Source of the DNA: Allobosea sp.
GTDB taxonomy: Bacteria; Pseudomonadota; Alphaproteobacteria; Rhizobiales; Kaistiaceae
Assembly (NCBI GenBank): GCA_017307955.1
Contig: JAFKFV010000015.1
Span: forward strand, 62,001-126,000
Reading direction: 5' to 3'
Length of the DNA: 64,000 nucleotides
The position numbers and the translations under genes are program-made. Of the stretch, positions 1 to 8,788 are shown piece by piece. Below the pieces are notes generated by a model. It was not told where the DNA came from, searched no databases, and was given only the letters and a program-made list of their open reading frames with translations. Position 1 is the stretch's first letter; the number at the start of each line of letters is the position of its first letter.

Positions 1-590
<590 letters not shown>

Positions 591-594
<4 letters not shown>

Positions 595-1516
595 GCCGTC
601 ACCACCGCGAGCGGATCCACCGGGCAGGCGATCGCATGGCCCTCGCCCACGGCAAGCAGTTCGGGAATGTCGGCGCGGCAGATATCCTCGGCAAAGCGGC
701 AGCGCGGATGGAAGGCGCAGCCGGCGGGGAAGCGGCCGATCGAGGGCGGCGAGCCGGGCAGTGCCTGCAGCGGGTGATCGGCGGGGCTGCCATGCGGCAG
801 CGCGTCGAGCAGCCCGCGCGCGTAAGGGTGGCGCGGCCGCGACAGCCGAGCGCCGACATGACACCGAGATCATGCGTGATGAGCAGCACCGAGAGCTTCA
901 GCTCGCGGCGCAGATTTTCGATGAGCCGCAGGATGCCGGCCTGCACCGTCACGTCGAGCGCCGTCGTCGGCTCGTCGGCGATGAGGAGGCGCGGCCCCGC
1001 TGCGAGCGCCGAGGCGATGGCGATGCGCTGGCGCATACCGCCCGAAAACTGGTGGGGGAAGCGGGCCATCGCTTCTTTCGGATTGGGGATGCGCACGCGG
1101 TCGAGCATGGCGATCGCGATCCGGTCGGCCTCGGCGCGGCCGATCCGCCGGTGCTGCACGAGATGCTCCGTCATCTGCCTTCCGACCGAGAGCATCGGAT
1201 GCAGGGCCGTCATCGGATCCTGAAACACCATCGCGAGATCGCGGCCACGCACCGCGGCAGCGCCGCGCCCGCCCTCGCCCATGAGCTCGCGCCCGTCGAA
1301 CACCACCCGTCCGCCGGTCGTCGCGCCGGAGGGCAGCAGGCCGAGCGCCGCCAGCGCGGACAGCGTCTTGCCGCTGCCGCTTTCGCCGGCGAGGCCGACG
1401 ATCTCGCCCTCGCCGATCGCGATGTCGACGCCGCGCACGGCGAGCGCCCGCCCGCCATCGGCGGTCGGCAGGCTGATCGAGAGATTCTCGATCGAGAGGA
1501 GGGGCGCGCCGGCCAT
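591..1516 (-). pseudogene. DppD-type ABC transporter ATPase with internal deletion and frameshift
   Basis: The N-terminal part is a normal Opp/Dpp ATPase: Walker A GESGSGKT, FQDPMTALHP, signature FSGGMRQR, Walker B LLIADEP and the H-loop THDLGVMSAL. Right after this, near position 838-852, the reading frame no longer matches the family. The expected C-terminal part (HPYARGLLDALP, then a Cys-containing PAGCAFHPRCRFAEDICR segment, ending VVTA) is present in another frame and ends in a TGA overlapping the ATG of the next gene. The stretch normally lying between the H-loop and HPYARGLL, roughly 20-25 residues, is missing. In the unshifted frame translation would run on as unrelated sequence to about position 599. 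This is either a real inactivating deletion or an assembly error in a GC-rich spot. The start overlaps the DppC stop (ATGA). Confidence 0.8.
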
Positions 1517-2397
1517 CAGCGGAAAGCCTTGGCCGTGCGCGGATCGAGCGCGTCGCGCAGCGTGTCGCCGAGGAAATTGGCGGCGAGCACGACGAGCAGG
1601 ATCGCGAGGCCCGGGAACACCGACAGCCACCATTTGTCGAAATATTTCGAGCCGTCAGAGACCATCTGGCCCCATTCCGGCGTCGGCGGCTGCGCGCCGA
1701 GCCCGAGGAAGGAGAGGCCGGCGAGGATCAGCACCGCATGGCCGAATTCGAGCGCCGCGAGCACGACGAGCGGCCCGACCACGTTCGGCCGCACATCGAC
1801 CCACAGCGCCCGCATGGCCGAGACGCCGAGCAGCCGGCTCGACTGCACATAGGGCTCGTCGCGGATCGTGAGCAGCATCGAGCGCACGACGCGGGCATAG
1901 ATCGGCCACGACACGACGACCACCGCGAGCACGGCGTTGAAGAGCCCCGGCCCGAGCGCCGCGACCACCGCCATGGCGAGGATGATGTCCGGGAAGGCCA
2001 TCACGAGATCGGCGGCGCGCATGATGACGCCGTCGATCCAGCCGCCGAAATAGCCGGCGATGGCGCCGAGCAGCGTGCCGATCACCGCCGCCATGACGAC
2101 GAGCTGCAGCGCATAGGGCAGCGAGACCCGCGCGCCATAGATGACGCGGGCGAACACGTCGCGGCCGAGTTGGTCGGTGCCGAACCAGTGCTCCGCCGAC
2201 GGAGCCATGAAGCGCTTGGCGACCATGTCGATCGGCCCATGCGCCGTCAGCCAGGGCGCGAAGACGGCGAGGAGCACGATCACGACGAGGAGACCGGCGC
2301 CGACAAGGCCGAGCGGCTGCGTCCATACCGAGCGGCGCAGGAAGCGGCGGCGCGGCAGGGCGATCGGTTCCGCGGGGGCGAGGCTGCCGTCGCTCAT
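1516..2397 (-). CDS. Dipeptide/oligopeptide ABC transporter permease (DppC type)
   Basis: Inner-membrane permease of 293 residues, about the usual size for DppC/OppC. It starts with a short cytoplasmic tail and a first membrane helix (GLVGAGLLVVIVLLAVFAPW). The family hallmark HWFGTDQLGRDVFARVIYGAR follows the first periplasmic part. The cytoplasmic coupling loop lies around SSRLLGVSAMRALWVDVRPN, and the C-terminal FLGLGAQPPTPEWG segment is typical of the family. The start is the ATG overlapping the stop of the upstream DppB gene by four bases; the reading frame is open further upstream, but that part is the shadow of DppB. It should form the translocation pore with the DppB gene at 2394-3446. 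Confidence 0.94.
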   Translation of the reverse strand: MSDGSLAPAEPIALPRRRFLRRSVWTQPLGLVGAGLLVVIVLLAVFAPWLTAHGPIDMVAKRFMAPSAEHWFGTDQLGRDVFARVIYGARVSLPYALQLVVMAAVIGTLLGAIAGYFGGWIDGVIMRAADLVMAFPDIILAMAVVAALGPGLFNAVLAVVVVSWPIYARVVRSMLLTIRDEPYVQSSRLLGVSAMRALWVDVRPNVVGPLVVLAALEFGHAVLILAGLSFLGLGAQPPTPEWGQMVSDGSKYFDKWWLSVFPGLAILLVVLAANFLGDTLRDALDPRTAKAFR

Positions 2398-3446
2398 CCG
2401 AGGCGTATCCGCGGGTCGATCAGCGCGTAGATGATGTCCACCGCCATGTTGACGAGGATATAGATGGCCGCGACCACGAGGCTGACGCCCATGATGGCGC
2501 GAAGGTCGAGCGCCAGCGCGCTCTTGTAGGCATATTGCCCGATGCCCGGCCAGGAGAAGACGGATTCGACCAGCACCGTGCCGGAGAGCATGCGGCCGAA
2601 GGCCATGCCGGCGACGGTGACGATCGCGGCGAGCGCCGGACGCAGCGCATGGCGGAGGATCACGGTGCGCTCCGGCAGGCCCTTGGCGCGGGCCGCGCGG
2701 ACATAATCCTGCGACAGCGATTCCAGCATCGCCGCGCGCGTGAAGCGGGTGATGGAGCCGACCGTATAGATCGCGAGCACGGTCGCCGGCAGCACGAGAT
2801 GGCTCGCCGCGATGCCGAGCGTCGTCCACTGCCCGGAGAGCAGCGCGTCGATCGTGAACATGTTGGTGATCGAGGGCGGCGCCTTGCCGCCGGGATTGAG
2901 CCGCCCGACCCCCGGCGCGATGCCGAGCTTGAAGAAGAAGATGTAGAAGGTGACGAGCGCCAGCCAGAAGGTCGGGATCGAGACGCCGGCGAGCGAGATG
3001 ACGCGGATCACCTGGTCCGGCCATCGGTCGCGGCCGATCGCGGCGACGACGCCGAGCGTGATGCCGAGCACGAGCGCGAGGATCATCGCCGCGGTGGCAA
3101 GCTCGATCGTCGCGGGCAGATATTGCGCGAGATCGGTCGTCACCGGCCGTTTCGTCTGCTGCGATTCGCCGAGATCGCCATGCACCAGCCGCTCCAGATA
3201 GAGCAGGTATTGCTGGGGAACCGGCTTGTCGAGACCGTAGCGGGCGCGGAAGGCGGCGACGATCTCCGGATCGCTGGCGGCCCGGTCGCCGAGATTGGCG
3301 GAGACCGGGTCGCCCGGCACCACCTGCGTCAGCGCGAAGGAGACGAGGGTGATGCCGAGGCAGAGCAGCAGGCCGACGAAGAGCCGGCGGATGACGAAGC
3401 GGACGAGGTTCGGCAATGCGTACCAGGCTGAGCGCAGAAACGACAT
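2394..3446 (-). CDS. Dipeptide/oligopeptide ABC transporter permease (DppB type)
   Basis: Integral membrane permease of 350 residues. It has the N-terminal helix and the family motif QVVPGDPVSANLGDRA, followed by RYGLDKPVPQQYLLYLERLVHGDLG, which is diagnostic of DppB/OppB. Several hydrophobic helices follow, then the coupling loop (YVRAARAKGLPERTVILRHALRPAL) and the C-terminal VLVESVFSWPGIGQYA segment. It lies 18 bp downstream of the binding-protein gene and overlaps DppC by four bases. A start about ten codons further in is possible, because the conserved part begins at LVRFVIRRL. Confidence 0.94.
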   Translation of the reverse strand: MSFLRSAWYALPNLVRFVIRRLFVGLLLCLGITLVSFALTQVVPGDPVSANLGDRAASDPEIVAAFRARYGLDKPVPQQYLLYLERLVHGDLGESQQTKRPVTTDLAQYLPATIELATAAMILALVLGITLGVVAAIGRDRWPDQVIRVISLAGVSIPTFWLALVTFYIFFFKLGIAPGVGRLNPGGKAPPSITNMFTIDALLSGQWTTLGIAASHLVLPATVLAIYTVGSITRFTRAAMLESLSQDYVRAARAKGLPERTVILRHALRPALAAIVTVAGMAFGRMLSGTVLVESVFSWPGIGQYAYKSALALDLRAIMGVSLVVAAIYILVNMAVDIIYALIDPRIRLG

Positions 3447-3464
3447 TGCCGGACCGGATCGCCC

Positions 3465-5051
3465 TTACTGCTTCGCCGGGGCGATCGCCGTCAGGTCGAT
3501 CGTCCACATGGCGTTGTATTCGACCGGCTCGAGCGTCTTGGACGAGGCCATCGAGAAGGCGGGCTGGAACAGCGAGGTGAACGGCCCCTTGGCGTTCAGC
3601 GCCTTCTGCCACGCGTCATAGAGCTCGACGCGCTTCGCCTGGTCGATCTCGACCGCCGCCTTCTTGGCGATCTCGGTGACCTCGGGCGCGGATCCGGCCT
3701 TCCAGCCGGCGCGCAGGCCCACCTTCTCGCCGGGTCCGAACAGGAGGTAGTCGCTCGGATCCGGATAGTCCGGGCCCCACCAGACGATCGTCATCGGCAG
3801 CGTGCCGGCGCGGTAGTCGTCGAGGAAGGTCGAGACCGGCGAGGGCTTCAGGTTGGCGGTGATCCCGACCTCCTTGAGGTCGGCCTGCATCTTGGCCGCG
3901 ACATCGGCGAAGGAGACGCCGTTCTTGGTGATGTCGGAGACATAGGTGAGTTCGATCGACGGATCCTTGATGCCGCTCTTGGCGAGCGCCGCCTTGGCGG
4001 CCTCGACATCGCGCTTCGGACCCGCGTCGGTCGGCAGGGCGCCGGCGAACATCGTCGGGATGATCGAGCCCGGACGCGCCGCGCCCTCGCCGGCGATGGC
4101 GAGGATGCCGTCATAGTCGATCGCGAGGCGCACGGCCTGCTGGAAGTCCGGATTGGCGGCGGTCGCCGAGATCTCCGGATTCGCATTGGTGAACATGAAC
4201 ACGACATCGGCGCCGGGGACGGACAGCGTGTAGGCCGCGTCCTTGATGGCGTCGAGCTGGTCGGGGCGAAGGTCGAGCGCGATCTGGCTGTCGCCGCGCA
4301 TGACGTTCATCTGCTGCGCGCTGGTGTCGACATTGCGCACGACGATCTGGTCATAGGCGGGCTTGGCGCCCCAATAGGCATCGTTGCGCTTCAGCACGAC
4401 CTCGGCGGCCATGTCGAACTTGTCGAGGATATAGGGGCCCGAGCCGGCCGAGGTCGAGGCGAGGAAGGCCTCGGCGCGGTCGGTCTTGTCGGCGCCCTCG
4501 TCGGCCGAACCCTGGTTCGCCATGACGAGCTTGGAATTGACGATGCCGACCGCCGGATTGGCCAGCTTGTAGGGAAGGCCGGGATCGGGCTGCTCGGTGG
4601 TGAGGACGATCTCGCCATCCTTGGCGCCCTTGGCGACGGTGACGCCGTCGAGCAGGAAGGACGGGCTGCCCTTCACGTTCTTGACGCGATTGAACGAGAA
4701 GATCACGTCGTCGACCGTCACCGGCGAACCGTCGCTGAACTTCGCCGCCGGATTGAGCGTGAAGGTGAAGGTCTTGGCGTCCGGCGCGACGACCGGAATG
4801 CTGGCCAGCGAGGGCACCAGCGTCGTCAGGTCGCTGCCCTTGAAGGTGATCAGCGTCTCATAGACGGGATGCAGCACGAGATTGGCGGTCGGCTCGAACT
4901 CGCGCGCCGGGTCGGCCGTCTTGAGCTGGAAGGCGGTGTCGACGACCAGCGTCGACGCGTCCTGCGCGAAGGCGCCGGCCGGAACCATGCCCGCCACGGC
5001 GGCCGCCATGGCGATCGGAAGGACACCCAACATTCGTCTCGTGATGATCAT
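3465..5051 (-). CDS. Exported solute-binding protein of Dpp/Opp ABC transporter (SBP_bac_5 family)
   Basis: Periplasmic binding protein of 528 residues that captures the substrate for the importer encoded just downstream. The N-terminus is a signal peptide of about 30 residues (MIITRRM, hydrophobic core, cleavage after AFAQ). The mature part shows the family pattern: PAREFEPTANLVLHPVYETL, then FTFTLNPAAKFSDGSPVTVDDVIFSFNRV. The chosen ATG is preceded by the purine-rich AGAGGGAAAG; the frame stays open upstream without a signal peptide, so the longer form is unlikely. It is the first gene of the minus-strand operon and is transcribed divergently from the GntR gene. The substrate cannot be read from sequence. 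Confidence 0.93.
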   Translation of the reverse strand: MIITRRMLGVLPIAMAAAVAGMVPAGAFAQDASTLVVDTAFQLKTADPAREFEPTANLVLHPVYETLITFKGSDLTTLVPSLASIPVVAPDAKTFTFTLNPAAKFSDGSPVTVDDVIFSFNRVKNVKGSPSFLLDGVTVAKGAKDGEIVLTTEQPDPGLPYKLANPAVGIVNSKLVMANQGSADEGADKTDRAEAFLASTSAGSGPYILDKFDMAAEVVLKRNDAYWGAKPAYDQIVVRNVDTSAQQMNVMRGDSQIALDLRPDQLDAIKDAAYTLSVPGADVVFMFTNANPEISATAANPDFQQAVRLAIDYDGILAIAGEGAARPGSIIPTMFAGALPTDAGPKRDVEAAKAALAKSGIKDPSIELTYVSDITKNGVSFADVAAKMQADLKEVGITANLKPSPVSTFLDDYRAGTLPMTIVWWGPDYPDPSDYLLFGPGEKVGLRAGWKAGSAPEVTEIAKKAAVEIDQAKRVELYDAWQKALNAKGPFTSLFQPAFSMASSKTLEPVEYNAMWTIDLTAIAPAKQ

Positions 5052-5593
5052 CTGGTCTTTCCCTCTGGATTCTTGATTATGATCACGGCCGCGGAGCCCA
5101 TACCAGCCGGCATCTCCGCGCACCCGCCCCGTTGCTGCCGAATCCCGCCGGTGCGTGGCCGGCGCGGCACCCGGCAGCGGACGACCCGTGGTTGTGGACA
5201 TCACTCGGGCGGCGGCATCTTCCGCCGGCTGTGGCAAACTCCCCCTGAGCACAGGACCGCCTCCTGGCCGGGCCGGATGCGCGGTCAGCGCGCCAGCCCT
5301 GCATTCAGGCGGTACACAATCGGAGAACACGGCAAAAGCGCGCGCTTCGCAAGCCGTATTTGTTGCCAGTCACAGCCGCTTGCGGCGGCAGGTCCATTCG
5401 CGGCGCGAAATCAGCGGCTTGGCCCAGCTCACGCCGCTCGCACTTTGTCAGGGCCGGGCGGGGCATCGCCAGGAAGGCGGCCCTTGGGCGCGGGTTTCCG
5501 GTAGCGCCGACTTCGCCGCCTGATATATTCGTCGATGAAGCGCCCGTCGAGACGCGCTGCATCACTGTCCCAACCCTTCGGAACCGACCAGGG
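5052..5593. promoter_or_regulatory. Divergent intergenic region between binding protein and GntR regulator
   Basis: About 540 bp with no convincing gene. The open frames here lack family resemblance and ribosome-binding sites. The stretch should carry the promoters for the minus-strand Dpp operon and the plus-strand GntR gene. It contains a near-match to the putative GntR operator at 5306-5322. No clear sigma-70 promoter stood out by eye. Confidence 0.6.
5306..5322. promoter_or_regulatory. Putative GntR (FCD) operator, site 1
   Basis: The sequence CAGGCGGTACACAATCG matches, at 14 of 17 positions, the reverse complement of the site in front of the M20 gene (CAGTCGGTATACAATTG). It has the GT-AC core typical of FCD-type GntR operators. 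It lies between the divergent Dpp operon and the GntR gene, so it could control both. Support comes only from similarity to the other two sites and from position. Confidence 0.5.
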
Positions 5594-6271
5594 ATGTCGC
5601 TCAGCAACGAGAAGCCGGCTCATCTGGAAGGCGACGGCCCGCCAGCGCCCCGCAACCTTGCGCAGCAGGCCTATCACTCGCTGTCGCGCATGATCCGCGA
5701 GCGCGAGCTCAGGAGCGGCGATCCGATCGTCGAGCAGCACCTTGCCGAGCGGCTCGGCGTCTCGCGCACGCCGCTGCGCGAGGCGCTGCAGCGCCTCGAG
5801 GGCGAGGAACTGCTGCAGAAGCATCCCGGCCGCTCCTATGAGGTGCGCAAGGTCGAGCTCAAGGAATATCTCCAGAGCCTCAAGGTCCGCGAAGTGCTGG
5901 AGCCGGAAGCGGCCGTGCTCGCCATCCCGCGCATCAGCGCGGACGAGATCGAAGCGGTGCGGGCCGAGGCGCGGCGCGTCGAGCACACGGTCCCCTATGA
6001 CAAGATCGAGCATTGGCGCGCCGACGATCTCGTGCACAGCCTCTTCATCCGCAACTGCGCCAACGACGTGATGGCCGAGACGCTGGTCTCGCTGCGCGTC
6101 ACCACCCAGCTCTTCGAGATCGACCGCCTCGCCGACCGGCTCGGCCCCGATTCGCGCGAGCATGAGGCGATCCTGGACGCCCTCGCGGCGCAGGACCCGA
6201 AGGCGGTCCGGAAGGCGGTCGCGACGCATATCCGCTCGCTGGTGCGCTTCGCACTCAAGGCCGTTTCCTGA
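5594..6271 (+). CDS. GntR-family transcriptional regulator, FCD (FadR) subfamily
   Basis: DNA-binding regulator of 225 residues. Residues about 20-85 form the winged helix-turn-helix (LAERLGVSRTPLREALQRLEGEELL). The rest is an FCD effector domain that keeps the acidic/His pattern of metal-binding members (DDLVHSLF, REHEAIL, THIRSLV). Such proteins usually repress nearby catabolic genes and release DNA when they bind an organic acid. It lies between the Dpp operon and the M20-PTE-DapA-oxidase operon, and three similar palindromic sites stand before these units and the second transporter. The ATG was chosen because it gives the usual FadR-type length; the frame is open upstream but that part has no family match. 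Operator assignment is inferred. Confidence 0.92.
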   Translation: MSLSNEKPAHLEGDGPPAPRNLAQQAYHSLSRMIRERELRSGDPIVEQHLAERLGVSRTPLREALQRLEGEELLQKHPGRSYEVRKVELKEYLQSLKVREVLEPEAAVLAIPRISADEIEAVRAEARRVEHTVPYDKIEHWRADDLVHSLFIRNCANDVMAETLVSLRVTTQLFEIDRLADRLGPDSREHEAILDALAAQDPKAVRKAVATHIRSLVRFALKAVS

Positions 6272-6321
6272 GCCTTTCGGCCGCCGCCATGGCGCGGTCC
6301 TGCGGCATGGGATTGCATTGC

Positions 6322-6338
6322 AATTGTATACCGACTGT
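6322..6338. promoter_or_regulatory. Putative GntR (FCD) operator, site 2
   Basis: The sequence AATTGTATACCGACTGT contains GTATACCGACTGT, which is repeated exactly, in opposite orientation, in front of the second transporter operon (13209-13221). It lies 40-55 bp upstream of the M20 gene start and about 50 bp after the GntR gene. The TTGTATACC core resembles known FCD-GntR operators. Binding is inferred, not shown. Confidence 0.62.
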
Positions 6339-6376
6339 GTTCTGTCTTGATGCGAACACCGGCGCATGCAGGCCCT

Positions 6377-7732
6377 ATGGACAGCCAGTTGACGACGCTA
6401 TCGGACCCCGCGACTGAGGCTGTGACCGACGCTGTCCTCGGCGAGGTCGATCGTCGGCGCGACAGCGCGCTGGCCTTTCTCGCCGAGCTGATCGCCCTTC
6501 AGGCCTTGGGCGAGGATGCGGTCCAGGCCGCCGTCGCCGCCCGGCTGGAGGCGCTCGGCGCCGAGGTCCGCGCAGCCGTTTATGACCCCGCGGACGTTCC
6601 CGTCACCGCCGAATTCGCCGCAGCCGGCGCCCGCAGCGAGGGCGAACGGCGCAATGTCGTCGCCCGGCTCGACGGCACCGGGACGGGCCGCAGCTTGCTC
6701 ATCTTCGCCCATCCCGATAGCGAGCCGACCGCCGCCGCGAAAGGCTGGCGGCACGACCCCTTCGCCGCGGTGATCGAGAATGGCCGCATGCATGGCTGGG
6801 GCGTCGCCGACGATCTCGCCGGCATCGCCGCCGGGGTGATGGCAATCGAGGCCATCCACCGGTCTGGCCTCGACTTGGCGGGCGACCTGCTCTTCGCCAG
6901 CACGCCCAGCAAGCGCCATGCCCGCGGCATCGCGGCGGTGCTGCATCAGGACACCAGTGCCGATGGCGCGCTCTATCTCCATCCCGCCGAATCCGGCGCC
7001 GGCATGGTCGAGATCAAGGCCCTCGCTTCGGGTCTCCTGGAGTTCTCCGTCGAGGTTGTTGGAAAGCCGCCGGAGACCGCCGAGCCTGGCCACACCGCCT
7101 TCGCTCACCGCGCGGTCCACCCGCTGGAGAAGGCCGAGCTGCTGATCGCCGCGCTCCGCCGGCTCGACGCCGCCCGCGGCGAACGCATCCGCCATCCGCT
7201 CCTGGAGGCTGCCGTCGGCCGCTCGACCAATATCCTGATCTCCGAAATGCATTTCGGCGAACCGGGGCTGACGACGCGCGTTCCCGGCCGCCTCACCTTC
7301 ACCGCCTCCGTCTCGTTCCCACCGCCGGAGACGCTCGAAAGCGTCCGCGCCGAGATCGAGGCGGCGCTCGCAGAAACGGTCGCGGCAGATGCGTTCCTTT
7401 CCGCACATCCGCCCGTCGTCCGCTTCCTCGCCGGCGTCACCGGCAGCGAGGTCGCCGAGAGCAACCCGCTCTATCAGACGCTCGCAGGCGCCATCCGCTC
7501 GGTCTCCGGCCTGTCGCCGCGCGTCAACCCGATGCACACATCGAGCGACATCCGCAATCCGCTGGTGCAGAAGGGCATTCCCGCCCTCGGCTTCGGATCG
7601 CTCTGCGGCGATCTCACCCAGGCCGGCGGCACCGACGAATGGGTCGATGTCGAGGACTGGCTGCGCATGGTGAAGGTCACCGCCGCCGCGATCATCGCCT
7701 GGTGCGGCACCGCAGGGAGCCGGGCGGCATGA
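6377..7732 (+). CDS. M20-family peptidase/deacylase-like protein
   Basis: A protein of 451 residues with the M20/ArgE-DapE fold pattern: a catalytic domain interrupted by a dimerisation domain (about 200-320). The metal-ligand region reads FAHPDSEP (H112, D114), followed by WGVADDLAG (D145, D146), and the C-terminal His is in NPMHTSSD. The usual Glu-Glu general base is not seen: at the expected place the sequence is STPSKRHARG (S178, K179). It may therefore be inactive or act differently. Family members hydrolyse amide bonds of acylated amino acids or dipeptides. In-frame starts exist at TTG 6347 and ATG 6350; ATG 6377 is preferred because 6347 would fall just after the operator. The stop overlaps the next gene (ATGA). 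Confidence 0.82.
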   Translation: MDSQLTTLSDPATEAVTDAVLGEVDRRRDSALAFLAELIALQALGEDAVQAAVAARLEALGAEVRAAVYDPADVPVTAEFAAAGARSEGERRNVVARLDGTGTGRSLLIFAHPDSEPTAAAKGWRHDPFAAVIENGRMHGWGVADDLAGIAAGVMAIEAIHRSGLDLAGDLLFASTPSKRHARGIAAVLHQDTSADGALYLHPAESGAGMVEIKALASGLLEFSVEVVGKPPETAEPGHTAFAHRAVHPLEKAELLIAALRRLDAARGERIRHPLLEAAVGRSTNILISEMHFGEPGLTTRVPGRLTFTASVSFPPPETLESVRAEIEAALAETVAADAFLSAHPPVVRFLAGVTGSEVAESNPLYQTLAGAIRSVSGLSPRVNPMHTSSDIRNPLVQKGIPALGFGSLCGDLTQAGGTDEWVDVEDWLRMVKVTAAAIIAWCGTAGSRAA

Positions 7733-8787
7733 CGGCGGCACCGCTGCCCGGCTTCGTGCGCACGGTGCGCGGCGACGTGCCCGCCGCCGAGATCGGCCGC
7801 GTCGCCTTCCACGAGCATCTCCTCTTCGATCTCGTGAGGCCGGGCGATCGCGCTTCGGTCGACGATCCGCCGATCACGATCGAGAACCGCTGGCAGATCG
7901 ACTACCGCTCCAACGAGAACCGCAACAATGCCCGGCAGACAGATCGCGCCATCGCGGCGGCCGAACTCCGGGTGTTCCGGGCCGATGGCGGCGACCTTCT
8001 CGTCGACCAGTCGACCGGCGGCCTCGCCCGCGATGCCGAAGGCCTGAAGGCGGCCTCCGAAGCCGCCTCCGTCCATGTCGTCGCCGCCGCCGGCACCTAC
8101 ACGGCCGACTATCAGGACGCGGCCACCCTCGCTTTGAGCGTCGAGGACCTCACCGGTCGCTTCGTCGCCGAGATCGAGCGCGGCCTCGACGGCACGGCCG
8201 TCCGCGCCGGCCTCATCGGCGAGATCGGCTGCTCCTGGCCGATGCACGAGTTCGAGCGGCTGGCGCTCATCGCCGCCGCACGAGCCGCCCGTATCACCGG
8301 CGCCGCCATCAGCGTCCATCCCGGCCGCCATCCCGAGGCGCCCTTCGAGATCGTCGCGATCCTCAACGAGGCCGGCGCCGACCTTTCCCGCACCGTCATC
8401 TGCCACATGGACCGCACCTTTCCCCGCGGCGAGCGGGTACGCGATCTGCTGGCCACCGGCGTCGATGTCGAGTGGGATTTCTTCGGCATCGAGCAGTCGC
8501 ATTACTGGTTCGGCGACGTGGAGCTGCCGACCGACCTGCAGCGGCTCGCCCTCATCCGCGCCCTCATCGAGGAAGGCTTCGGCAGCCGCATCCTTGTCAG
8601 CCATGATGTCTGCACCTGCACGCGCATGACGCGCTGGGGCGGACATGGGTATGGCCACCTCCTTCGCAACGGCCCGGCGCTGATGCGCCGCGCCGGCCTC
8701 GCCGAAACCGATATCGACCAGTTGCTTCGCCTCAACCCGCTTCGCCTGCTCACCCTCGCGGACGGGACATCGCTACAGGAAGACTAA
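7729..8787 (+). CDS. Phosphotriesterase-related (PTE/lactonase-like) amidohydrolase
   Basis: A protein of 352 residues of the phosphotriesterase family, a binuclear-metal TIM-barrel hydrolase of the amidohydrolase superfamily. The expected ligands are visible: HEH (H28, H30) after strand 1, E165 in LIGEIG at the place of the bridging carboxylated lysine, H197 (SVHPGRH), H226 (CHMDR) and D293 (SHDVCT). Members with Glu instead of Lys at the bridge include lactonase-like and amide-acting enzymes, so true organophosphate hydrolysis is unlikely. The start overlaps the M20 stop by four bases and only one base separates the stop from the DapA-family gene, so these genes are translated together. A role in opening a ring or ester of the imported compound is an inference. 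Confidence 0.88.
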   Translation: MTAAPLPGFVRTVRGDVPAAEIGRVAFHEHLLFDLVRPGDRASVDDPPITIENRWQIDYRSNENRNNARQTDRAIAAAELRVFRADGGDLLVDQSTGGLARDAEGLKAASEAASVHVVAAAGTYTADYQDAATLALSVEDLTGRFVAEIERGLDGTAVRAGLIGEIGCSWPMHEFERLALIAAARAARITGAAISVHPGRHPEAPFEIVAILNEAGADLSRTVICHMDRTFPRGERVRDLLATGVDVEWDFFGIEQSHYWFGDVELPTDLQRLALIRALIEEGFGSRILVSHDVCTCTRMTRWGGHGYGHLLRNGPALMRRAGLAETDIDQLLRLNPLRLLTLADGTSLQED

Positions 8788-8788
8788 G

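Noticed and set aside
599..777. Continuation of the first DppD frame as a coding sequence to position 599
   Set aside because: The residues after the frameshift are Ala/Arg/Pro-rich with no family match, while the other frame gives the expected C-terminal domain.
5083..5530. Several open frames between the Dpp operon and the GntR gene
   Set aside because: They overlap each other on both strands, have no ribosome-binding sites and no recognisable domains; the region is better read as a divergent promoter.
7729..8787. True organophosphate-degrading phosphotriesterase
   Set aside because: The bridging lysine is replaced by Glu (E165) and the catabolic context points to a lactonase- or amidase-like role.
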